DNA from: Micromonospora sp. C95
GTDB lineage: Bacteria; Actinomycetota; Actinomycetes; Mycobacteriales; Micromonosporaceae
NCBI RefSeq assembly: GCF_018070465.1
Contig: NZ_JAGPXT010000004.1
Span: 1 to 64,000 of the forward strand
Length of the DNA: 64,000 nt
Reading direction: 5' to 3'
The stretch's first letter is position 1. Each line of letters opens with the position of its first letter. The notes under the pieces were generated by a model that was not told the origin of the DNA, did not search any database, and saw nothing but the letters and a program-made list of their open reading frames with translations. The position numbers were made by a program, and so were the translations under genes. Below are positions 6,906-15,614 of this stretch, one piece after another.

Positions 6906-7983
6906 GGCCGACGCAGCCCGGCGGCTGCTGCGCCGGCTCGTCGCCGAACTACGACAGCGGGGGCACGCGAGCCCGGAGGCGGCGACGGCCCTTGCCCTGC
7001 TCGCGTGCCGGCTGGGTCAGGCGTCCCTGGCGGCGTCGCTGACCGAGCTGGCCGTGCGGGGCGGACAGGTGCTCGACTTTCGGATCAGCTGGCTGCGTCA
7101 CCGGCTGGCGGGTGAGTGCCTGCCGCCCGGCCCCGGCCACGCCGAGACATTGGCCCGTACCCGGGCGGAGGCGATGGAAGTACTCGACGCCTTCTATCGG
7201 CACCACCTTGAGGCCGGCGACGTCGATCTGATCAATGGCGCCGGCGGGGTCGGCATGACCCTGTGGGACCTCGCCGACGAACCGGCTCGCGCCAGGCTGG
7301 CGCAGCCCATCACCCGGATCGCACTGTCCATCCTGGAGCAGAGGTCGTACGGTCTCTACCACGGCCGCAGCGGCGGCATCCTGTTGCTGCGGATGCTGGG
7401 GCGCCGCTATGGCGAAGACCGGCAGGTGACCGCAGCGGTCGACGCGTTGCTCCGGCACCTGGAGGGGCTGACCCCCGCCGTCCTCGACCGCGACTGGTTG
7501 GGTGTCGGCGGCGTCACCATGTGTTACGGCCAGCCAGGAATGCTTACCGCGCTGGGCCCGGAGGTCGACCCGCTGGTGCTGGCGCGGTTCGTCGACGCGG
7601 CGATCACCGGCCCGGCCCTCGCCCGGCTGGATGAGCTGCTGGCCGACGCCGACGCCGACGCCGACGTCTCGGTCTGCCACGGCCTGGCCGGGCTGAGCCT
7701 GGTCACCAGGTTCGCCCCCGGGTGGCGGGAACTGGTCGGTCCGGACCGCCGGGCCCGGCTGGCAGCCCGACTCGCGCATCATCTGGACCAGGCCGATGAC
7801 CAGGCGGTGGCCGCCATCTTCGACACGCCTTTCCTGCTGTCGGTGATCGAAGGGACGCTCGGGACGGCGCTGGCGCTGGCGGAGTGCGAGACGACGTCAC
7901 GGCCGTGGTGGGGCATCTGCGTGAGTCTCGGTGACGGATCGGCCGCCGTGGCCGGCAGCCAAGCAATTGGGAGCAGTCGATGA
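6898..7983 (+). CDS. lanC: Lanthionine synthetase C-like cyclase (LanC)
   Basis: A 361-residue alpha,alpha-toroid cyclase. Zinc ligands are readable: Cys209 in MCYGQPG, and Cys260-His261 in VCHGLAG, matching Cys284 and Cys330-His331 of NisC. His155 in LYHGRSGG occupies the place of the catalytic His212. It adds Cys thiols to Dha/Dhb to form lanthionine and methyllanthionine rings. An Asp-Ala codon run (about residues 249-257) just before the second zinc motif is unusual but keeps the frame. The start overlaps lanB by eight bases and the stop overlaps the exporter start (ATGA). Confidence 0.92.
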   Translation: MAEADAARRLLRRLVAELRQRGHASPEAATALALLACRLGQASLAASLTELAVRGGQVLDFRISWLRHRLAGECLPPGPGHAETLARTRAEAMEVLDAFYRHHLEAGDVDLINGAGGVGMTLWDLADEPARARLAQPITRIALSILEQRSYGLYHGRSGGILLLRMLGRRYGEDRQVTAAVDALLRHLEGLTPAVLDRDWLGVGGVTMCYGQPGMLTALGPEVDPLVLARFVDAAITGPALARLDELLADADADADVSVCHGLAGLSLVTRFAPGWRELVGPDRRARLAARLAHHLDQADDQAVAAIFDTPFLLSVIEGTLGTALALAECETTSRPWWGICVSLGDGSAAVAGSQAIGSSR

Positions 7984-10064
7984 CAGCCAACCTTCAGACC
8001 GAGGACAACGACTGCGGCGTGTCGGCACTCGTCGCCAGCCTGCGCCTACAGGGACATCAGTTTTCCGAACCGCTGTTGCGGGATGCGCTGGCCACCCGGG
8101 GCGCCCTGTCGCTTCAGGACCTGCGGGACACCTGCGCCGCCGTGGTGGGCGTGCGCTACCGCGGCCGGCGGGACTTTCCGTTCGCCGAACTGACTCCGGG
8201 CACCATCGTCCATCTGCGTATGGATCACTTCGTGACGGTGGAGCGATGGCGCGGCCGACGGGTACGGGTCTTCGACCCATCGGTCGGGTACGGATGGCTG
8301 ACCGAGGCCGCCTACCAGGAGCAGGCCAGCGGCTGGGTGCTGGCACCGGCCACCCCGGCGCCGGCGGACGCGCCCCGACGTCCACGCGCGGCGACCCGGG
8401 CCGCCTGGCTGTGGCCGATGCTGCGGTCCGGGCAGATCAAGTTCCGGCAGGTGGTGCCGGTCCTCGCGATGAGCCTGCTGCTCTACACCGGCCTGACTTT
8501 GCTCAACATGGTCCTGCTGCCCTATCTGAACGAGGTCACCGTCGCGGGTACGGTCGCCGCCGGCACCCTGGTCACCGCGTTACTGACGTTCAGCGTCGCG
8601 ACCAGCGCGCTGTTCTGGCTTCGGCATCGGCAACTCACCTCGCTGGGGCTGTCGTTCGACCGGGCCATGCTGCGGGAACTGATCGACCGGCTGACCCGTA
8701 CGTCGGCGCGTACCGAGCTGACCTCGGGCGACGTGCTGCATCGGGTACAGAGCGCCCGCGCCGTCCGGGAGGCCGGCACCGGTCTGGCGCTGTCGCTGTT
8801 CACCGACGCGGTCGCCGTGGTGATCCTGCTGGCGTTCATGGCGACGATGTCGCTGCCGCTGACCGGCGTGGTGGCCGGCGTCGCCGCACTCCACATCGTC
8901 CTGACCATCCTCGGCCGGATCCCGATCAACCGGCGTTTCGAGGAACAGCTGCAACTCGACGGTGAACTCCAGGACCTGCTCATCAGCATCTCTCGCGGGC
9001 TGACCACCTACCGGGGGCTGGGGGCGGTCCGGCACCTGGAGACCGAGCACGCCCAGCGGCTGGACCGGCTCCAGCAGTCGATCCGCGGGCTGGAGTACCG
9101 CCTGGCCTGGGTGTACGGGCCGAGCAACGCCCTGCGGTTCGCCGGCCTGTACGTGATCCTCGTGGTGGGCTCGGTGCTGCTGTCGGCGGGTCTGGTCAGC
9201 ACCGGAGAGCTGTTCGGGTTCCTCACCCTCGGCGGTACGGTGCTGTTCTCGGTCACCGCGATCGCGCAGAGCCTCACCAATGCCGCCACGCTGGAGCGGC
9301 AACTCCGCTACGTGACGAGTTTGTTCACGTTGCCCGTGATGGAACGGGGAACCCGTACCGAGCCGGTGCCGGCCGCGCCGGCGGTGGTGCTGGAGGGGGT
9401 TCGGGTGCACCGTCCGAGGGAGCACTTCGACCTTCGGCTGGACCTGCGGGTGGAGCCGGGTGAGACGGTGACCGTCAGCGGTACGAGTGGGGTCGGCAAG
9501 TCGACCATGGCCCAGATCATCAGCGGCCTCGACCCGGTACCGACGGGACAGGTGGCCGTCTACGGCGTGCCGATCGCCGACTGGGACCCGGACCGACTTC
9601 GCCCGCTTGTGTGTTACATCCCGCCCCGGTCCGACTTCCTGCACACGACGATCCGGGAGAGCCTGTCCAGCGGGTCGACCGAGGTGACCGACCAGGAGAT
9701 CCATGACGTGCTCGCCGTGATGGAGCTGACCGAGGTGATGCGTCCCCTGCGGCTCGGGTTGCGTACCCGCCTGCGCATCAACGGCTCGACCTTCAGCGCG
9801 GGAGAGGTGCAACGGTTCGCGTTGGCCCGGGCGCTGCTGCGCCGACCGTCGCTGCTGATCCTCGACGAGGCGACCAACTCCCTGGACCGGGACCTGGAAC
9901 TGCGGCTGCTCTCGGCGATGCAGCAGCGGGTCGGGACGCTTGTCGTGATCAGTCATCGCCCGGTCGCTGAGCACCTGGGCGGCCGTCATCTGCGGATCGC
10001 GCGCGACGCTACCGGCGTGTCCCGGCTCGAATCGGCGGCGGTCGCGGCGGTCGTCGGTGGCTGA
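7980..10064 (+). CDS. lanT: ABC exporter with fused C39-type leader peptidase (LanT)
   Basis: A 694-residue half-transporter. The N-terminal peptidase domain has the catalytic triad of C39 bacteriocin peptidases: Cys12 (EDNDCG), His83 (MDHFV) and Asp99 (FDPS). About six membrane segments lie between residues 155 and 440. The ATPase domain has Walker A GTSGVGKST (501-509), signature FSAGE (605-609, replacing LSGGQ) and Walker B LLILDE (625-630). It should cut the precursor after Gly39-Gly40 and export it. Such fusions are usual for class II lanthipeptides and unmodified bacteriocins, less so with LanB/LanC. No separate LanP protease was seen in the cluster. Confidence 0.92.
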   Translation: MTANLQTEDNDCGVSALVASLRLQGHQFSEPLLRDALATRGALSLQDLRDTCAAVVGVRYRGRRDFPFAELTPGTIVHLRMDHFVTVERWRGRRVRVFDPSVGYGWLTEAAYQEQASGWVLAPATPAPADAPRRPRAATRAAWLWPMLRSGQIKFRQVVPVLAMSLLLYTGLTLLNMVLLPYLNEVTVAGTVAAGTLVTALLTFSVATSALFWLRHRQLTSLGLSFDRAMLRELIDRLTRTSARTELTSGDVLHRVQSARAVREAGTGLALSLFTDAVAVVILLAFMATMSLPLTGVVAGVAALHIVLTILGRIPINRRFEEQLQLDGELQDLLISISRGLTTYRGLGAVRHLETEHAQRLDRLQQSIRGLEYRLAWVYGPSNALRFAGLYVILVVGSVLLSAGLVSTGELFGFLTLGGTVLFSVTAIAQSLTNAATLERQLRYVTSLFTLPVMERGTRTEPVPAAPAVVLEGVRVHRPREHFDLRLDLRVEPGETVTVSGTSGVGKSTMAQIISGLDPVPTGQVAVYGVPIADWDPDRLRPLVCYIPPRSDFLHTTIRESLSSGSTEVTDQEIHDVLAVMELTEVMRPLRLGLRTRLRINGSTFSAGEVQRFALARALLRRPSLLILDEATNSLDRDLELRLLSAMQQRVGTLVVISHRPVAEHLGGRHLRIARDATGVSRLESAAVAAVVGG

Positions 10065-10896
10065 GGGGATACGCGGCGTCCACGCCTACTGGCAGTTGCC
10101 CAACCGGTTGCCCCGGGCTTACCAACAGCTGTCCCGGGCGACCTGGCTGCTGAGCATCCGCTCGTGGCAACGGCACGCCGGGCCGATCACGCTCTACGCC
10201 GACCCGCCGACAATTGAGTGGCTCGACCGGCTCGGCTGGCTCGACTGCTACGACCAGACCGAGACGTTTGACGACCGGGATCTCGACAAGCGCTACGACC
10301 GGGTCGCCTGTTTCGCGCTGCCGAAGCTGCTCGCCCTGGCGCGGTATCCCGACGCGGTGCTGGTGGACACCGACGCCTACCTGTACCACCGGCTGCGGTT
10401 GCCGGCCACCGGCTCGGTCTTCGCGCACCTGGAGCACGGCGACGCCGACTTCTATACGGGGCTGCGGGAACTGCGCAATCCCGCCCGGGTGGAATTGCCC
10501 GACTCACTGCCGACGGTCGGCAACACGTCGTTGTTCCGGGCGGCCGATGCGGATCTGGCCCGCCGGATCAGCCAGGCCGGGCTCAGCTTCCTGGCCGACA
10601 ACCCGACCACGCCCGGCCGCGACGTCCACCTGCACATGACCGTCGCCGAGCAGGTGCTCGCCACCCACCTGACCACCGTTGCCGGGCATCGGGTGGTCAA
10701 TGCCTTCAATGCGTTGTGGTGCCCACGGACGCTGCGCTGGCTGACCGAGCCACCCCGCTTCGGCCACCTGTGGAACCTCAAACGCGGGGCGCCCGCCGAA
10801 CAGCTGCTGGCCGCGTACGTGTCGGTCACCCGGACGCTGTGGAACGAGTACGGCGTCGCCCCGGACCGGGTACGCGCAGCCTTGGAGCGAACATGA
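10057..10896 (+). CDS. GT-A-like glycosyltransferase of the lanthipeptide cluster
   Basis: A 279-residue soluble protein with a DxD-type motif in VLVDTDAYLYH (near residue 108) preceded by a KLLALARYPDA strand, as in retaining GT-A enzymes that copy a nucleotide sugar. The start is GTG at 10057, overlapping the exporter by eight bases. No signal peptide or membrane segment is seen, so it would act before export. Position suggests glycosylation of the modified peptide at Ser, Thr or the C-terminal Tyr. The family match is loose (it resembles uncharacterised actinobacterial GT-like proteins), so the sugar and acceptor are unknown. Confidence 0.6.
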   Translation: MAEGIRGVHAYWQLPNRLPRAYQQLSRATWLLSIRSWQRHAGPITLYADPPTIEWLDRLGWLDCYDQTETFDDRDLDKRYDRVACFALPKLLALARYPDAVLVDTDAYLYHRLRLPATGSVFAHLEHGDADFYTGLRELRNPARVELPDSLPTVGNTSLFRAADADLARRISQAGLSFLADNPTTPGRDVHLHMTVAEQVLATHLTTVAGHRVVNAFNALWCPRTLRWLTEPPRFGHLWNLKRGAPAEQLLAAYVSVTRTLWNEYGVAPDRVRAALERT

Positions 10897-12155
10897 TCTC
10901 GACCGACCTGCTCGACCGGCTGGCGAACACCGGCGCCGGGCTGACCCAGCCAGCCGGATCGACCGTCTCCGGTGGGCACTCTCCGGACTGGGTGGTGGAG
11001 CCGGAGTCGCTGGCGCAGCTGACCACCCTGGTCCGGATACTGCACGCTGCCGGCGCGGACTGGCGGGTGGACGCCCGCGGCCGCAACTGGGGATACGACG
11101 ATGCCCGGGTCCGCGAGCCAGGGCTGATCGTCCGTCTGGCCCGGCTGGATCGGTTGGATCTCGATCTCGATCTCGGCCTCGCCACTGTGCAGCCCGGGGT
11201 GACCTTCGCGCAGCTGAACGAGGCGTTGCGGCGGGCCGATGCCCGATTCGAGCTGCCGCCGCCCGGCTCCGGCCCGCACACCTCGGTGCTCGGTAACGCG
11301 CTGGAACGTGGCCTACTCGCCGGTCTCGGCGAGCGCGAACGCCACTGTAGGGACTTTCTCGTCCTGCGCCGCGACGGCGAACTCGCTCGCCTGGGCTGGC
11401 CGGACGCCACCGACGACCGGGTCCGGCGGGCGCTGCCGTATCCACCCGGTCCGCACCGGCAAGGGTCGCTGTTCCAAACCTCCGGGTACGGCCCGGTGGT
11501 GGTGGAGCTGACGCACGTCCTGCCGCTGGCAACCGGGTTGACGGCCACGCCGGTGCTGCTGGCCGGTGCCGAGCTGACCGAGGAACTGGTGCGGTGCTGG
11601 CGGGACGTGCTCCTGGAGGAGCTGGTGACCTCCAGCATCCTCCTCTCGCCGGCCCGCCGCCGGGCTCAGGGCATCAGCGTCAGCCACGACGGTCTCGTCC
11701 TTGAACTGTGCGTCACCGCCCGTTCGCCAGTGATGCTCCGGGCCAAGGTCGTCGACGTGCAGCGGCTCGCCCGCCAGCACGGGCAGCGGCTGGCCGCACG
11801 CGCCGTCGGCGGCCACGACGACCTGAGCATCCTCGGCGGCGACCAGAACCAGCCGGAGTTGGTGGGCAAACTCCCGGATGGACTGGAATGGCACACCGCG
11901 GCGTTGCCGTTCGCCCCATCGGTAGTGGCCGCCTTCGCGCGGGCCGTGCGGGCGGACCCGGCGCTGGCGGACATCCCGTGGACCCTGCGTCCGCTCGATG
12001 CCCGGGCGTTGGTCTGGTTGGCGCCGATCGTCTACCGCAAGGAGGACTCGGACAGCGTCGCCCTACTGCGGCGTCGGGTGGCCGCCGTCAGCCGGATCCG
12101 CGACGAGTTTGCCGTCCCGGCCTACCGGTCCGGTGCGGTACGGGGCCACCGATGA
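10893..12155 (+). CDS. FAD-linked oxidase (PCMH/VAO-type)
   Basis: A 420-residue cytosolic flavoprotein. The FAD-binding region includes RGRNWGYDDA (near residue 63) and ATVQPGVTFAQLNEALR (near 95), typical of the VAO/4-cresol dehydrogenase superfamily with FAD_binding_4. No berberine-bridge His-x-Cys pair is evident, so FAD may be non-covalent or singly linked. The ATG at 10893 overlaps the upstream stop (ATGA), which fixes the start. It is a second oxidative tailoring enzyme candidate and could oxidise the peptide or a sugar added by the neighbouring glycosyltransferases. Confidence 0.78.
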   Translation: MISTDLLDRLANTGAGLTQPAGSTVSGGHSPDWVVEPESLAQLTTLVRILHAAGADWRVDARGRNWGYDDARVREPGLIVRLARLDRLDLDLDLGLATVQPGVTFAQLNEALRRADARFELPPPGSGPHTSVLGNALERGLLAGLGERERHCRDFLVLRRDGELARLGWPDATDDRVRRALPYPPGPHRQGSLFQTSGYGPVVVELTHVLPLATGLTATPVLLAGAELTEELVRCWRDVLLEELVTSSILLSPARRRAQGISVSHDGLVLELCVTARSPVMLRAKVVDVQRLARQHGQRLAARAVGGHDDLSILGGDQNQPELVGKLPDGLEWHTAALPFAPSVVAAFARAVRADPALADIPWTLRPLDARALVWLAPIVYRKEDSDSVALLRRRVAAVSRIRDEFAVPAYRSGAVRGHR

Positions 12156-13189
12156 GTCACGTTCTCGTCATCAGCGTCCACCGGATCCACGTCGGCCGGT
12201 CCGGGGAGGCGGTTCACCTGCGCCAGCTCAGCGAGGCGCTGCGGGCCACAGGTGAGCGCGTGACAGTCCTTGACGGTCCGATGGACCCGGGTAGGGACGG
12301 GGCCGACCACGGGGCCGGACTGCGGCCGGTCGCCGAACAGCTGGACACCCTGCTGGCACGGGACCGGCCCGATGCTGCCCTGCTCTGGGGGCACCTGGGC
12401 GAGGAGACCGAGCTGGTGCGGCGGCTGGCGGCGGCGAATGTGCCGACCGTGCTGGAGCACCCGGCCGCTGACCTTGTTCCGGTGCCGGAGACGCTTCGGC
12501 TGGTTGACGAGGTGGTGGTGCCGTCCGCGTTCGCCCGGCGGCTGTTCGAGTCGCAGACCGGCCGTCAGGCCCGCGCGATCGAACCCTGCCTGCGGGGCTG
12601 TGCCTGCCCGCCGGAACCGTCCCGCGATCCGGTGTCCAAGGGGTCGTACCGGCTGACCTTCATCAACCCGGAGCCGGCCAAGGGGCTCGGGGTGGTGATG
12701 CATCTCGTGCTGGCCGCCAGCGGGGCGGGGCTGCCGTTCCGGTTCCGGTTCGTCGAGGGGCGGTGGACCAGGGACCACCTCGCCCCGCTCGGCATCGGCC
12801 CCACCGACCTGCCCGAGGTGGAGATCGTCGAATACCGCGACGACAGCTGTGCGCTCTACGCCGAGACCGACCTGCTGCTCGTACCGAGCCTGTGGCAGGA
12901 GAGTTTCGGGATGGTCGCTCGCGAAGCCGTGATCCACGGGGTGCCGGTGGTGGCCACCCGGGTCGGCGGGCTGCCACAGGCGGTCGGTGACGGCGGACAG
13001 TGCCTGCCACCGCCGGCGTGGGACGGCGACTACCAGGTCCGGATGACCATGGCAGAGGTCAGGGCCTGGCTGGCGGCCGTGATCACCGGGCTGCGCGGCG
13101 CTCACCGGCCGCAACCGGCGCTGCTGTCCCGTGCCACGTCGGACAGCGTCCGGGCGTACCGGGCGGTGCTCGGTTCGTCGCCGGGGTGA
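12152..13189 (+). CDS. GT4-family glycosyltransferase
   Basis: A 345-residue GT-B-fold enzyme. The C-terminal half has SLWQESFGMVAREAVIHG (about residues 247-264), the EX7E motif that holds the nucleotide-sugar in GT4, followed by VVATRVGGLPQAV. An unusual cluster CLRGCACPPE lies near residues 148-157. The start overlaps the oxidase stop (ATGA). The 3' end overlaps the 3' end of the convergent SARP gene by 88 bases. It is a second sugar-transfer candidate for the lanthipeptide pathway, which would make the product a glycosylated lanthipeptide. Confidence 0.82.
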   Translation: MSHVLVISVHRIHVGRSGEAVHLRQLSEALRATGERVTVLDGPMDPGRDGADHGAGLRPVAEQLDTLLARDRPDAALLWGHLGEETELVRRLAAANVPTVLEHPAADLVPVPETLRLVDEVVVPSAFARRLFESQTGRQARAIEPCLRGCACPPEPSRDPVSKGSYRLTFINPEPAKGLGVVMHLVLAASGAGLPFRFRFVEGRWTRDHLAPLGIGPTDLPEVEIVEYRDDSCALYAETDLLLVPSLWQESFGMVAREAVIHGVPVVATRVGGLPQAVGDGGQCLPPPAWDGDYQVRMTMAEVRAWLAAVITGLRGAHRPQPALLSRATSDSVRAYRAVLGSSPG

Positions 13190-15306
13190 ACTCGTCCGGT
13201 GGCGCGGCTCACGGCGTCGACGATCGCCGCTGCCGGCCTGCTCCAGCGCTGCTCGCCGGCTACCGCCACCATCGTCGCCAGGTTCTCCGACTCGTCGCGT
13301 AGCCAGTCCCGCGGCCTGATGAGCAGCCGGTCCAACTCGGCCGGCGAGAACAGCAGCCGGGAGGCGGTGCCCGGCGGCGGGTGCCGATCGGCCGTTGGCC
13401 GCCCGGCGCCCGGCGCCAGCCGCTGGACAGCCTCCTGCGCCAGCACACTCCAACCGTCGGCCGCACGAGCCAGCACCTGGTCGACGGGTACGTCGATGTG
13501 GGGTGATCCGTCCGTCGCAGCGGTGAGCGCGTAGGTCCGGACCAGGTTGGGCAGCAGGTAGCGGTGCGGGCCGACGGTCTGCCGCGGCACCGGCGTCAGC
13601 AGGTGAGTGCCGACCAGCTCGTCCAGCGCCTGCATCGCCTCGCGGGGCGCCAGCCCCGCACAGATCGTGGGTGCCCAGTCCGGGACGGTGGCCGTCGGAA
13701 GTACGGCGAGCCGACGCAGCGTCAGGCTTGCCGCCGTGGTCAGCGCCCGGAATGACGGCGCCAGGTTGTCGCGCATCGACCCGTCGTCGGTACTCAGCGC
13801 GTCGAGCCGGTGCTGCGGGTCCCGCAACAGGGTCACCAGGTCGGCGGCCCACCGGCCCCGGTACATCCGGCAGGCAGCGAACCACAGGGCCAACGGCAGG
13901 CCGTCGCAGAGCACGGACAGCGCGCGGACCGCAGCCGGCTCCGCCGACAGTCGATCGGGGCCGAGATGAGCGGCGAGGAGCTCCAGTCCCTGCGCCTGCG
14001 ACATCGGCGCCACCAGATGCCGGTGCGCTCCGGGGAGGTCGAGCCGCCAGCGGGCGGTGACCAGCACCGCGCAGCCGGCCCCCGCTGGCAGCAGCGGTAG
14101 CACCTGGTCGACCGCGCGGGCATCGTCGAGCAGCAGCAGGCAGCGCCGATCCGCGAAGAGGCTGCGCAGCAGCGCCACCCGTGCCGTCCGCTCGGCCGGG
14201 ATTGCCAGGTCGGCGACGCCCAGCGCGCGTAGCAGCTCGTCGAGCACCTGGTCCGGGTGCTGCGGCTGCCCGCTGCCAGCGAGGTCGACGTACAGCTGGC
14301 CATCGGGGTAGGCGGCGGCGACGGTGTGGGCGACCTGGAGTGCCAGGGCGGACTTGCCGACCCCGGGCATGCCGTGCAACAGAGCGAGCTGCGGCCCGGC
14401 GTTCGCCGGCCGGTCCGGGTCGCTGTCCAGGTGCCTGACCAGTTCCGTCAGGTCGTCCTGGCGGGCTACGAAGAGCGACGACGCGGGCGGCAGTTGGGCT
14501 GGCCGAGGCCGGTCGGCGAAGCGCAGGGTCGGCACCGCACCGACCGTGACGGCGAGGCTCGGATCCTGCCGGAGAACAGCGTGCTCCAGATCGCGCAGGA
14601 GTGGGCCGGGGTCGAGCCCGTGCTCGTCCAGCAACAGCTGGCGACCCTGCCGGGCGACACTGAGCGCCTCCGGCTGCCGGTCGCTGCGGTAGAGCGCCAC
14701 CACCAGTTGGGCGCGCAGAAGCTCCCGCAACGGATGCTCGGCGACGTACCGGGTCAGCTCCGGGATCAGGTCGCGGTGGCAACCGAGCTGGAGCTCGATG
14801 TCGATCAGCCGTTCCAGGTCGGCCAGCCGGGTCTCCTCCAGACCGGCACGGGTCGGGGCGACGAACGCGGCGAGGGCGCCGGTCAGTGCCGGGCCGGTCC
14901 AGAGCGCCAGCGCGTCACGCATGAGGGTGCGGGCGTTGGCCAGCCGACCTCGGTTGCGCTGCGCTCGCGCCAACCCGACGAGCCTGCCGTAGGCCGTCAG
15001 GTCGAGTTCGTGCGAGGCGAGGTCCAGCAGGTAGCCGCCGGGCCTGGTGAGCAGCGGCGCCGGTGCGTCGTCGGTACGCCGCAACGTCCAGCGCAGCGCC
15101 GAGATCTCGGACTGAATCTGCGCCCGTGCCGTGGCCGGCGGCGCGCTTTCCCAGATCGCCGTGGTCAGCTGGTCGACCGACACCACGCGGTTGGCGTTCA
15201 GGAGCAGGTAGGCGAGCACCGCACGGCGGCGGGGCCGCGCCACGTCGACCGGCGCACATTCCGCAGCTGCACCGACCGGACCAAGCACCGTGAAGCGCAG
15301 CGTCAT
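13102..15306 (-). CDS. AfsR/SARP-type activator with NB-ARC ATPase
   Basis: A 734-residue regulator. The start at 15306 gives MTLRFTVLGPV, the usual beginning of SARP OmpR-like winged-helix domains (residues 1-90). A BTAD bundle (about 95-240) and an NB-ARC STAND ATPase with P-loop GMPGVGKSAL follow. It lacks the long TPR tail of AfsR. It is transcribed toward the lanthipeptide operon and probably activates it. Three GTACAA repeats spaced 11 bases lie upstream at 15560-15587. Its last 88 bases overlap the convergent glycosyltransferase gene. Confidence 0.85.
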   Translation of the reverse strand: MTLRFTVLGPVGAAAECAPVDVARPRRRAVLAYLLLNANRVVSVDQLTTAIWESAPPATARAQIQSEISALRWTLRRTDDAPAPLLTRPGGYLLDLASHELDLTAYGRLVGLARAQRNRGRLANARTLMRDALALWTGPALTGALAAFVAPTRAGLEETRLADLERLIDIELQLGCHRDLIPELTRYVAEHPLRELLRAQLVVALYRSDRQPEALSVARQGRQLLLDEHGLDPGPLLRDLEHAVLRQDPSLAVTVGAVPTLRFADRPRPAQLPPASSLFVARQDDLTELVRHLDSDPDRPANAGPQLALLHGMPGVGKSALALQVAHTVAAAYPDGQLYVDLAGSGQPQHPDQVLDELLRALGVADLAIPAERTARVALLRSLFADRRCLLLLDDARAVDQVLPLLPAGAGCAVLVTARWRLDLPGAHRHLVAPMSQAQGLELLAAHLGPDRLSAEPAAVRALSVLCDGLPLALWFAACRMYRGRWAADLVTLLRDPQHRLDALSTDDGSMRDNLAPSFRALTTAASLTLRRLAVLPTATVPDWAPTICAGLAPREAMQALDELVGTHLLTPVPRQTVGPHRYLLPNLVRTYALTAATDGSPHIDVPVDQVLARAADGWSVLAQEAVQRLAPGAGRPTADRHPPPGTASRLLFSPAELDRLLIRPRDWLRDESENLATMVAVAGEQRWSRPAAAIVDAVSRATGRVHPGDEPSTARYARTLSDVARDSSAGCGR

Positions 15307-15559
15307 CGTGCTACCCGAGAGCTCCGTCGAAGACCGCGAACCGATTCTGGTCGGGCGACAATTGCTGAGGACGGGACCGTGTGCACCGGGGCTCCTGGAT
15401 TGGTTGGGCGGCGTCGCTGAATCCGTCGCGCAATGTCCGGTCGAGGCCGCTGGCCCCGCGCCCTCCGATGGAGTGCCAGCGAAGGCCGGTGGATCGGACA
15501 CGACACGGATGCCGTTGCGCTTTCGGGTGTCCGTGCGGAAGCAGGGTATGGCGATCCAC

Positions 15560-15587
15560 GTACAACCCGGGTACAAGCGGCGTACAA
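15560..15587. promoter_or_regulatory. Three GTACAA direct repeats at 11-base spacing (SARP box)
   Basis: GTACAA starts at 15560, 15571 and 15582, exactly 11 bases apart; a degenerate GTACC follows at 15595. SARP proteins bind hexamer/heptamer direct repeats with 11-base periodicity on one DNA face. The array is the only notable feature of the 308-base gap (15307-15614) between the two SARP genes, about 255 bases before the smaller SARP's start and just after the larger one's stop. Confidence 0.6.
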
Positions 15588-15614
15588 GCTCGGCGTACCG
15601 GATCCCGACCGGCC

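Noticed and set aside
7647..7668. Tandem GACGCC codon repeat inside lanC
   Set aside because: It keeps the frame as Asp-Ala pairs in a loop before the zinc motif; treated as local slippage rather than a functional repeat.
9980..10064. Immunity gene (LanI/LanFEG) for the lanthipeptide
   Set aside because: No lipoprotein or extra ABC immunity transporter was found in or beside the cluster; self-protection may rely on export or a gene elsewhere.
12122..14782. Open frame of almost 890 codons on the minus strand across the GT4 and first SARP gene
   Set aside because: It is rich in Arg, Pro and Ala with no domain-like blocks, and lies antisense or out of frame to two well supported genes; a product of high GC.
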